Part shown: one piece after another, positions 57,799 to 64,000 of the stretch
Layout of the letters: every line of letters starts with the position of its first letter
How positions within the stretch are numbered: position 1 is the first letter of the stretch
Assembly (NCBI RefSeq): GCF_017355185.1
Contig: NZ_JADILJ010000014.1
Coordinates: 1-64,000 of the forward strand
Direction of reading: 5' to 3'
Source of the DNA: Rathayibacter sp. SD072
Lineage (GTDB): Bacteria > Actinomycetota > Actinomycetes > Actinomycetales > Microbacteriaceae
Length of the DNA: 64,000 nt
Made by a program: the position numbers and the translations under genes
Notes under the pieces: model-generated
What the model was told of the DNA's origin: nothing
The model's database searches: none
Seen by the model: only the letters and a program-made list of their open reading frames with translations

Positions 57799-59192
57799 AC
57801 CGCGTCCTCCAGTCGCACCATGTCGCGTCCGCGGACCTCGGGGCTGAGCACCGCCGAGACGAGCGTGACGAGGGAGTAGCCGATCACCATCGCGGCGAGG
57901 GGCCACCAGGACCCTGTCACGGCGGTGAGGGTGGCGGCCAGCACCGGGCCGATCGCGGTGGTGAGGATGCCGCCGATCTCCTTCGCGAGCGCCAGCTGGG
58001 TGAAGCGGGTGCGGGCTCCGAAGAGCTCGGCCATGGTGACGGACTCGAGTGAGAAGAGCGCGAGCACTCCGATGTTCAGTCCCACCACGATGCCGATCGT
58101 CATCAGGACGGGGTCGCCGCTGGTGACCATGAGCATCATCGGGATCGCGAACAGGATCGTGAGCGAGGTGAAGACGATGTAGAGCGGGCGCCGGCCGAAG
58201 CGGTCGCCCAGGATCCCGAGCAGGGGCACCGTGACGAAGCCGCAGAGGGAGCCGATCACGATCGCGCTCGTGCCGATCGACTTGTCGCTGAGCATGACCG
58301 TCGCGATGTAGCCGATCAGGAAGGTCTGGATGAGGCCCGAGTTGCCCGCCTGGCCGAAGCGCAGGCCGAGAGCGATCAGGAACGCCTTGCCCTTCTTCTG
58401 CTTCAGGGCGGTCTCGATGCTGCCGGTGCCGGCGATGAGGGCCTGCTCGGCGAGCTGCTTCTTGGTGAGTGCCACGCCGTCGACGAGGTCGTCGCGCTGC
58501 TCGAAGACCGGGCTCTCCTTCAGCGAGGTGCGGATCCACACGGCGAGGATGAGGAGCACGAAGCTCGCGAGGAACGGCACACGCCAGCCCCAGGTGATCA
58601 GGTCCTCGTCCGAGAGTGTCGCGACCAGGATCGCCCAGAGCGCCGAGGCGCCCAGGGTGCCGGAGTTGGTGCCCAGGGAGACGAGCGACGAGATCAGTCC
58701 GCGCTTCTTGACCGGGGCGTACTCGGCGAGCATCACCGTCGCGCCGGCGATCTCGGCTCCGGCTCCGAAGCCCTGCAGCAGGCGGAGGAAGACCAGCAGG
58801 ATCGGGGCCAGCAGGCCCACCTGCTGGTAGGTCGGCAGCACGCCGATCAGCGTGGTCGAGACGCCCATCAGGGCGATCGTGAGGAACAGCACCTTCTTGC
58901 GGCCGATGCGGTCGCCCATCCGGCCGAAGTAGATCGCACCGAGGAGGCGGGCGACGTAGCCGACCCCGTACGTGGCCATCGCGGCGATCAGGCCGACGGC
59001 CGGGTCGAACTCCGGGAAGAAGATGCGGTTGAAGACGATGGCGGCGGCCAGCGAGTAGAGCTGGAAGTCCATGAACTCCATCGCTGTGCCGAGCCAGCCC
59101 GAGACGGCGACCTTCGCGAGGTCCTTCGTCGAGCGCACCCCCTTCTGGTCGGGGTTCTCCGTCGAGGACGACGCGGTGGATCTCTGGGACAT
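57795..59192 (-). CDS. MFS transporter, metabolite:H+ symporter (MHS) family
   Basis: Membrane symporter of 465 residues with 12 predicted segments. MHS marks are '[20 protein letters not shown]', '[21 protein letters not shown]' and '[19 protein letters not shown]'. First gene of the sugar-acid operon, so it probably imports the hexonate or hexuronate used by the next five enzymes. AAGGAG lies upstream of the ATG at 59192; the GntR operator is 65 nt further. Confidence 0.92.
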   Translation of the reverse strand: MSQRSTASSSTENPDQKGVRSTKDLAKVAVSGWLGTAMEFMDFQLYSLAAAIVFNRIFFPEFDPAVGLIAAMATYGVGYVARLLGAIYFGRMGDRIGRKKVLFLTIALMGVSTTLIGVLPTYQQVGLLAPILLVFLRLLQGFGAGAEIAGATVMLAEYAPVKKRGLISSLVSLGTNSGTLGASALWAILVATLSDEDLITWGWRVPFLASFVLLILAVWIRTSLKESPVFEQRDDLVDGVALTKKQLAEQALIAGTGSIETALKQKKGKAFLIALGLRFGQAGNSGLIQTFLIGYIATVMLSDKSIGTSAIVIGSLCGFVTVPLLGILGDRFGRRPLYIVFTSLTILFAIPMMLMVTSGDPVLMTIGIVVGLNIGVLALFSLESVTMAELFGARTRFTQLALAKEIGGILTTAIGPVLAATLTAVTGSWWPLAAMVIGYSLVTLVSAVLSPEVRGRDMVRLEDAV

Positions 59193-59256
59193 CCGGTGCT
59201 CCTTTGCATGCGGGGATCGGCGGCGAGGGCTCGGGGACCGATGACTGCCATACAAG

Positions 59257-59272
59257 CACTGCCATGGCAGTG
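59257..59272. promoter_or_regulatory. GntR operator between the sugar-acid operon and its regulator
   Basis: CACTGCCATGGCAGTG is a perfect 16-bp palindrome. A half-site, ACTGCCATACA, lies 13 bp to the left (59244-59254). The palindrome is in the position of the -35 of the GntR gene (-10 TACACT at 59286-59291) and upstream of the operon start at 59192. Confidence 0.8.
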
Positions 59273-59297
59273 TGTCAACGACGATTACACTCGAGGG

Positions 59298-60035
59298 ATG
59301 GCGACACGGAGCGAGCCCGCGACGAGGACCGCCTCGGCGCGCGATCGGACGGTCGACGCCCTGCGCAAGCGCATCATCTCGCTCGATCTCAAGCCCGGCT
59401 CCCCGCTCTCGGAGAACGAGCTCTCCGCCGAGCTCGGCATCTCCCGCACCCCGGTCCGCGAGAGCCTGATCCTGCTGCGCGAGGAGGGCCTCGTGCAGAT
59501 CTTCCCGCAGCGCGGCAGCTTCGTCTCGCGCGTCGACCCGGAACGGGTCGCCGAGGCCCAGTTCATCCGCGAGGCGATCGAGTGCGCTTCGCTGATGCAG
59601 GTCGGCGCCGGGAGCGAGGTCGATCAGGCGGGGCTCGCCGTGCTGCGCGACATCCTCGACGAGCAGCGCGAGGCCGACTCCGAGGAGGACGTCGAGCGCT
59701 TCTTCCGCCTCGACGAGGACTTCCATCGCGGCCTCCTCGACCTCTCGGGGCACGGCAGCGCCTGGAACGCGGTCAACTCCGCGAAGGCGCACCTGGATCG
59801 CGCCCGCCGGCTCAGCCTCGTCGACGCCCGGCCGATCCACGCCCTCATCGATCAGCACGCCGCTGTGGTCGACGCGATCAGCCGGGGCGACGGCGACGGC
59901 GCCGTGTCGGCGCTCCGCTCCCATCTGCGCGCGGTCTTCGACGACGTCGAGCGCATCCGGGCCGGCTCGCCGGAGCTGTTCTCGGACGGCAGCGAGATCC
60001 GCGTGGTCCGGCGCACCGTGTCCGAGCTCGCCTGA
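59298..60035 (+). CDS. GntR-family (FCD) transcriptional regulator
   Basis: Regulator of 245 residues. Winged helix 'PLSENELSAELGISRTPVRESLILLREEGLVQIFPQRGSFVS' (seen in part) and an FCD ligand domain whose 'DEDFHRGLLDLSGHGSAW' and 'DQHAAVVDAI' supply acidic and histidine metal ligands. UxuR/ExuR-type regulators of this group bind hexuronate intermediates. TACACT-N6-ATG predicts a leaderless mRNA. Divergent from the operon it likely represses. Confidence 0.93.
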   Translation: MATRSEPATRTASARDRTVDALRKRIISLDLKPGSPLSENELSAELGISRTPVRESLILLREEGLVQIFPQRGSFVSRVDPERVAEAQFIREAIECASLMQVGAGSEVDQAGLAVLRDILDEQREADSEEDVERFFRLDEDFHRGLLDLSGHGSAWNAVNSAKAHLDRARRLSLVDARPIHALIDQHAAVVDAISRGDGDGAVSALRSHLRAVFDDVERIRAGSPELFSDGSEIRVVRRTVSELA

Positions 60036-60060
60036 GGCCGAGGCCTCGCGGTCGTCCTCG

Positions 60061-61020
60061 TCAGCGGCTCGGCGGAGCACCCGCCCCGCCGCCGCCGGGC
60101 GCCGCCCCCGCGGTCGGCGTCGTCGTCGTGTCGACCCGCGCCGTGAGCGCGACCGAGTAGCCCGACTCGACGCCCCCGGTCGTCGTGCCGAGCTGCAGCG
60201 CGCCTCCGTCGTCGCCGAAGACGTTGTCGTCCTCGAGGGAGACCTGCGCGAGGTTCGCCGTCGATCCCGCGTACGTGTCGAGCGCGTAGACCGCGGTGCA
60301 GGCGTCCGCGGGGAGGGCGACCTGCGAGGTCGCGATCGCGTTCGCCGAGTCGGTGATCGAGGCGACGTCGGGGTAGACCTCGAAGTGGATGTGGGGCCAG
60401 CGACCGGAGTAGCAGGCCGGGAAGACCGAGGTGAACGTGACGGAGCCGCTCGCGTCGGCGACCTGCACCCCGCGGAGGTACGTCTCGTCCTCGACCCCGG
60501 AGGAGTACATCGAGTAGTTCCCGTCGGCGTCGCAGTGCCAGACGTAGACCGCCGCGCCCGCGAACGGCGCGTCGCCGTTCGCCGAGTCGAGGATCGTGAG
60601 GGTCAGCGTCATCGGAACGCCCGCGGCGGTCGCTCCGCCGTCGATGCTCGAGCGGATGTCGCTGCGCACGACTCCGGCGTTCTCGAGGACGTCGGCTCCG
60701 TTCGAGCCGTCGCCGGGGTACGGGCCGGCCGTCTCGTCGGGGATCTCGCCGGTCGCCGTCGTGGTGCCGCCTCCGGTCGCGGCCGAGGAGGTGCCGGTGC
60801 TTCCGCCCTCCGCGGAGCTGCCCGCGCCCGTGGTGCACGCCGCGAGCCCCATCGTGGCCGCGCCGACGCCGATCAGCGCCAGCACCCTCCGTCGGCCGAC
60901 GAGCGTGCCGACGTCGAAGAGCAGCCCCTGATCGACGACCTCCTCGCCGGGTCGGTCGAGGCGCCGCCCCTGGTAGGCGGGGCCCTCGGGGGTGAGGTCG
61001 GGCTCGGGGATGCGGGTCAT
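60061..61020 (-). CDS. Secreted intradiol ring-cleavage dioxygenase-like lipoprotein (Tat signal)
   Basis: Protein of 319 residues. A cytoplasmic-type N-terminus of about 40 residues precedes the twin-arginine 'GRRRVLALIG' and lipobox Cys62 (LAAC). The dioxygenase core has 'ETAGPYPGDGSNG', 'VYVWHCDADGNYSMYS' and 'ACYSGRWPHIHFEV', giving the expected Tyr, Tyr, His, His iron ligands. It would act on catechols outside the cell; this surface family is common in actinobacteria and fungi. GAGGAGG lies upstream of the ATG at 61020. A low-complexity Thr/Pro/Gly tail ends the protein. Confidence 0.9.
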   Translation of the reverse strand: MTRIPEPDLTPEGPAYQGRRLDRPGEEVVDQGLLFDVGTLVGRRRVLALIGVGAATMGLAACTTGAGSSAEGGSTGTSSAATGGGTTTATGEIPDETAGPYPGDGSNGADVLENAGVVRSDIRSSIDGGATAAGVPMTLTLTILDSANGDAPFAGAAVYVWHCDADGNYSMYSSGVEDETYLRGVQVADASGSVTFTSVFPACYSGRWPHIHFEVYPDVASITDSANAIATSQVALPADACTAVYALDTYAGSTANLAQVSLEDDNVFGDDGGALQLGTTTGGVESGYSVALTARVDTTTTPTAGAAPGGGGAGAPPSR

Positions 61021-61158
61021 GGGGTCCTCCTCGGACGTCGTCTGCAGGACCGACACTGGCCGCCGCGGCTCTGAGGCTCCGATGAGGCGTCGGTGACCCG
61101 CCGATGACCCTCCGAGGAGCACGAGCCCGCGCCCGCCTCGCGCAGGCCGCACCCGCTA

Positions 61159-61172
61159 GCGGACATGTCCGC
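61159..61172. promoter_or_regulatory. 14-bp perfect palindrome in the divergent promoter gap
   Basis: GCGGACATGTCCGC lies between the dioxygenase gene and the divergent secreted protein, 22 bp before the TACCGT -10 of the latter. It may be an operator, but no regulator gene is adjacent. The other parts of the 185-nt gap show nothing distinctive. Confidence 0.4.
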
Positions 61173-61205
61173 CGCCGGACACCGTCCCGGAGCTACCGTT
61201 CCGGC

Positions 61206-61694
61206 ATGTCCGAACCGCGCCCAGTCTCCCGCCGCACCGTGACCGCAGCCGCCTGGTCGGTCCCCGTCGTCGTCACCGCCGTCGGGAGTCCGCTCGCGGC
61301 GGCCAGCGGCGAGACGCCGACGCTCAGCGCGAGGGTCGGCGCACCGTCCGTCTACCCGCCGGGCGGGACCTTCCAGGAGGTCTACTTCCGGAACGAGAGC
61401 GGCTCCGCGATCGACCCGAACACCCTGACACTGTTCATCCCGACGGCCGGTCAGGGCTGGACCTGGCAGGGGTTCGGAGGGGGACCGTCGTGGGACTACG
61501 CGCCGGGAGGGTTCACGTCGACGTCCTTCACCTTCCGCTACTCGGCCGGCCTCGCCCCCGACCAGGAGACGGAGCTCTTCTACTTCCTCGCGAGCAACAG
61601 GACTCCCGGGGTGGAACCCGCCCCGACAGCCGTGCTCACCGCGACGGCTCCGGGCTTCACGCCCTGCGTGGTCGTGACCCCGATCCCGTACTAG
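61206..61694 (+). CDS. Tat-exported protein of unknown function
   Basis: Protein of 162 residues. The signal 'PVSRRTVTAAAWSVPVVVTAVGSPLAAAS' (seen in part) has twin arginines at 9-10 and ends near AAAS, so it is exported. The mature part is rich in Gly, Pro and aromatic residues with beta-strand pattern ('TFQEVYFRNESGSAIDPNTLTLFIP'), like surface Ig-type domains. TACCGT-N6-ATG predicts a leaderless mRNA. No family recognised. Confidence 0.75.
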   Translation: MSEPRPVSRRTVTAAAWSVPVVVTAVGSPLAAASGETPTLSARVGAPSVYPPGGTFQEVYFRNESGSAIDPNTLTLFIPTAGQGWTWQGFGGGPSWDYAPGGFTSTSFTFRYSAGLAPDQETELFYFLASNRTPGVEPAPTAVLTATAPGFTPCVVVTPIPY

Positions 61695-61737
61695 GGGCGG
61701 GGGCCGGTAGTCCGGGGCCTCGCCCGGGCGCGACGGC

Positions 61738-62277
61738 TCAGAGATCCGCGCGTCCCAGGATCGCGAGGATCACCGCGGTCTTCGCGTCGGCGTACGCGTT
61801 CATGTCGTCCCAGCGGCTCCGCATCAGCTCGCGCTTGACGCCCTCGTAGAGCGCCCGATCGACAGGGTCCGAGCGGAGGCGGTCCCGCAGCAGGAGGTAC
61901 GCGTCGACCGCCGCGGCGCCCCGCTGGTACACGTGCACGTGCACGTCGCGGGCCGGGGTCCGCACGAGGCGGTGACCCGGCTCGCGCACCCGCAGCTCGT
62001 AGCCGGCGGCCAGGAGGGCGTCGAGGTGGTCCTCCTCGGCGGTGATGTCGTCGACGACCACCACGAGGTCGATGATCGGCTTCGCCGCGAGCCCGGGGAC
62101 CGCCGTCGATCCGATGTGCTCGACCCGCGCGTCCGGCAGCACGTCGAGGATGCGCCGGCGGTGCTCCTCGAAGACCTCGGGCCAGCGCTCGTCGTACTCG
62201 TGCAGCGCGAACTCGAGCGGCTCGACTCCGCCGATCAGCTCGACCGCGGTGGCGTCGGGGCGGCGGGGAGTCGTCAC
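61738..62277 (-). CDS. GrpB/UPF0157 nucleotidyltransferase-fold protein
   Basis: Protein of 179 residues. The GrpB signature 'RVEHIGSTAVPGLAAKPIIDLVVVVDD' (seen in part) with GS and paired Asp of the nucleotidyltransferase core, followed by 'HVHVYQRGAAAVDAYLLLRDRLRSDP'. Substrate unknown; some relatives are fused to CoaE kinases. The GTG at 62277 has only AGGAT upstream, so the start is moderately sure. Divergent from the small membrane protein at 62348. Confidence 0.88.
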   Translation of the reverse strand: MTTPRRPDATAVELIGGVEPLEFALHEYDERWPEVFEEHRRRILDVLPDARVEHIGSTAVPGLAAKPIIDLVVVVDDITAEEDHLDALLAAGYELRVREPGHRLVRTPARDVHVHVYQRGAAAVDAYLLLRDRLRSDPVDRALYEGVKRELMRSRWDDMNAYADAKTAVILAILGRADL

Positions 62278-62347
62278 GGTCCCATCCTGGTGCCGCTCGG
62301 CCCGTCGGGGGAGGCGCAGCACCGGGGAGCCGCCGTAGGGTCGCGAC

Positions 62348-62743
62348 ATGACCACTCCGCCGACCGCGACCGGCGCCGACCGCGCCGGCTCGGTGCTGTC
62401 GGTGCTCGGAGTCGTCGGCGCCGCCGTCTTCGGGATCCTCGGGGCGGTGGGAGCCCTGCTGTCGCTGCTCGCCTTCGCGGCCTGCACGGCGACGTACCGG
62501 GGCTTCCTCCTCCGCCTCAACGATCCCCCGATCGACTGCCTCGCCCGTCCCGAGTACGCGTTCGTCTGGTGGTTCCTGCTCGTGGGAGCCGGGGCGGCCG
62601 GCTCCTTCCTCGCCCTCGTCCTCGGTGCACGGCCGCGGTGGGACGGGCGGTCCTCCCGCGCCCTCGCGCAGGGAGCGGCGGCCTTCCTCGTGCTGGGGGC
62701 GATCACCGTCGTCGGCGCGATCGCGGGCCTCCCGCTCCGCTGA
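62348..62743 (+). CDS. Small membrane protein of unknown function
   Basis: Protein of 131 residues with three hydrophobic segments (about 15-46, 73-92 and 109-128) and two cysteines in the outside loop ('AACTATYRGFLLRLNDPPIDCLA'). TAGGGT-N6-ATG predicts a leaderless mRNA. No family recognised. Convergent with catalase, sharing the terminator at 62752-62781. Confidence 0.75.
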   Translation: MTTPPTATGADRAGSVLSVLGVVGAAVFGILGAVGALLSLLAFAACTATYRGFLLRLNDPPIDCLARPEYAFVWWFLLVGAGAAGSFLALVLGARPRWDGRSSRALAQGAAAFLVLGAITVVGAIAGLPLR

Positions 62744-62751
62744 GACGCGGA

Positions 62752-62781
62752 CGGGCCGGAGGGATCGCTCCCTCCGGCCCG
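62752..62781. terminator. Bidirectional terminator between the membrane protein and catalase
   Basis: A perfect 13-bp stem, CGGGCCGGAGGGA and its complement, with a TCGC tetraloop lies between two convergent stops (62743 and 62788). Confidence 0.9.
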
Positions 62782-62787
62782 CAGGAG

Positions 62788-64000
62788 CTACGCCGTCTCC
62801 TCGTGCACGTGCTGCTCGACCTTGTTCGCGCGCGCATTCGGCACGGTGTGGGTCATGACGAGGCCCTCGACGTCCCGCGACCCGTTGCGGCCGAGGTTCG
62901 CGAGGCGGGCGAGCTCGTCCTCGGAGAGGGTCTGCGACTGCAGCGGAGGCAGATCCTTCACTTCGTCGAGGGCGATGCCCAGGCCCTCGCCCACGCGGCG
63001 GCCGAGGTCGTCCTCCACCAGGTAGAAGTGCCAGAGCATGCGCTCCTGCACGGGGCGGGCGGCCTGCGAGATCAGGTCGACGAAGTTCGCGACCAGGTCG
63101 TCGCGCTCCCACTCCTCCATCAGCAGGTAGCGCTGGCCGGCCTGGCTGTAGTCGTTCGTGCGAGGGATGCGCTTGCGCGTGAGGCGGCCGGTGATCTCGG
63201 GGCCCTGGTCGTCGTGCGTCGGGTACTGCGCCTCGCGCAGCCCGCCGGTGATCGAGGGCTCGTAGTTCACGTGCGGGTTCTCGCCGCCGTGGTCCTGGTG
63301 GAACGCCATCTGCCCGTCGCGCTGGTTGGTCGCGACGTGCACGTTCTTCGGCGCGTTCACCGGCAGCTGCAGGTAGTTCGGGCCCACGCGGTAGCGCTGC
63401 GTGTCGGAGTAGGAGAACGTGCGCCCGACCAGCATCTTGTCGTCCGAGAAGTCGAGGCCGTCGACCAGCACGCCGGTGCCGAACGAGAGCTGCTCGTTCT
63501 CGGCGAAGTGGTTGGTGACGTTGCGGTTCAGCACCATCCTCCCGACGGTCTTCGGCGGGAACTCGTTCTCGGGCCACACCTTGGTGTCGTCGAGCGGATC
63601 GAAGTCGAGCTCGGGGTGGTCGTGGTCGTCCATCAGCTGCACGCGCAGCTCCCACTCGGGGTGCTCGCCGCGCTCGATGGCCTCGTAGAGGTCCTTCGAC
63701 GCGTGGCCGAGGTCGCCGCCCTGCACGACCGCGGCGTCGGCCTCGGTCATGCTGCTGACGCCCACGGAGGGGATCCAGTGGTACTTGACCAGCTTCGTGT
63801 CGCCCGCGGCGTTCACCCACTTGTAGGTGTTCACTCCGAAGCCCTGCTGGTGGCGGTAGTCGGCCGGGATGCCGCGGGGGCTGAACAGGTTGACCAGCAT
63901 GTGCATCGACTCCGGCGTCTGCGACATGAAGTCGAAGATGCGCGCGGGCTCCTGCCGGAACGTGACCGGGTCGGGCTTGAGCGAGTGGATCACGTCGGGG
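62788..64000 (-). CDS. Catalase, 5' end cut off at the window edge
   Basis: About 404 C-terminal residues of a clade-3-like small-subunit monofunctional catalase, which disproportionates hydrogen peroxide. 'DVIHSLKPDP' at the right edge, 'SPRGIPADYRHQQGFGVNTYKWVN', and the heme-ligand stretch 'RTFSYSDTQRYRVGPNYLQLPVN' with its Tyr are intact. The N-terminal part with the catalytic His and most of the Asn region lies beyond 64000. The C-terminus is short, without the flavodoxin-like extension of large catalases. Confidence 0.96.
   Translation of the reverse strand, partial: PDVIHSLKPDPVTFRQEPARIFDFMSQTPESMHMLVNLFSPRGIPADYRHQQGFGVNTYKWVNAAGDTKLVKYHWIPSVGVSSMTEADAAVVQGGDLGHASKDLYEAIERGEHPEWELRVQLMDDHDHPELDFDPLDDTKVWPENEFPPKTVGRMVLNRNVTNHFAENEQLSFGTGVLVDGLDFSDDKMLVGRTFSYSDTQRYRVGPNYLQLPVNAPKNVHVATNQRDGQMAFHQDHGGENPHVNYEPSITGGLREAQYPTHDDQGPEITGRLTRKRIPRTNDYSQAGQRYLLMEEWERDDLVANFVDLISQAARPVQERMLWHFYLVEDDLGRRVGEGLGIALDEVKDLPPLQSQTLSEDELARLANLGRNGSRDVEGLVMTHTVPNARANKVEQHVHEETA

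Noticed and set aside
1-64000. tRNA, rRNA, insertion sequences, integrases or attachment sites
   Set aside because: Scanning both strands gave no transposase or integrase proteins and no recognisable tRNA or rRNA segments. An unusual small RNA gene could still be missed by eye.

Overview
The window is about 72% G+C by eye, densely packed on both strands, and has many overlapping starts and stops (ATGA, GTGA, TTGA) and many likely leaderless starts. These traits point to an actinobacterium. A short DUF7882-type protein (33278-33589), the AztABCD-type zinc importer, several LacI-controlled sugar ABC operons and a dispersed TCTCGAT/TACTCGA intergenic repeat point to the family Microbacteriaceae. 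A Rathayibacter-like genus is plausible but not proven. I found no tRNA, rRNA, integrase, transposase, prophage or CRISPR array; it reads as chromosomal core plus catabolic islands.

Layout. 1-4654: LacI-permease-permease-lipoprotein sugar uptake operon, running off the left edge. 4774-9328: small membrane protein, DUF998 protein, hydrolase, a divergent azoreductase/HxlR redox pair and a MerR regulator. 9514-16902: second sugar operon (binding protein, two permeases, ThuA-like protein, two Gfo/Idh dehydrogenases) with a divergent LacI. 17263-21798: metal-efflux group (ArsR sensor, MFS exporter, DUF305 protein, P1B-4 ATPase). 22157-29827: zinc-homeostasis island with Zur-like boxes, a CobW-like protein, a zinc-free L36 protein, a 26-histidine protein, a SmtB-type sensor and the azt zinc importer with two metallochaperone-like lipoproteins. 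30303-44501: mixed genes, including a GAF-PP2C phosphatase coupled to a BLUF blue-light receptor, two TetR units, an aminoglycoside-phosphotransferase-fold enzyme, an APC permease and several small conserved proteins. 44633-50174: third LacI sugar operon with a beta-fructosidase-like glycosidase. 50251-52487: TetR and two short-chain dehydrogenases. 52484-60035: seven-gene hexonate/hexuronate operon (transporter, IdnD-like dehydrogenase, ManD, KDG kinase, UxuB-like dehydrogenase, KDPG aldolase, divergent GntR). 60061-64000: secreted intradiol dioxygenase, small proteins, and a catalase running off the right edge.

The genes suggest a plant- or soil-associated heterotroph. It imports diverse sugars and sugar acids through locally repressed operons, scavenges zinc through Zur and exports excess metal, and senses redox and light signals.

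The most unusual features are non-coding or architectural. Tandem repeats with a 73-bp period, in two unrelated sequence families, occupy at least six intergenic regions, alongside two families with 31-32-bp periods. A second LacI-operator-like site lies inside a permease gene and is spelled with rare codons. At least twelve genes share a TANNNT-N6-start layout that predicts leaderless mRNAs. A translated leader peptide overlaps the glycosidase start.
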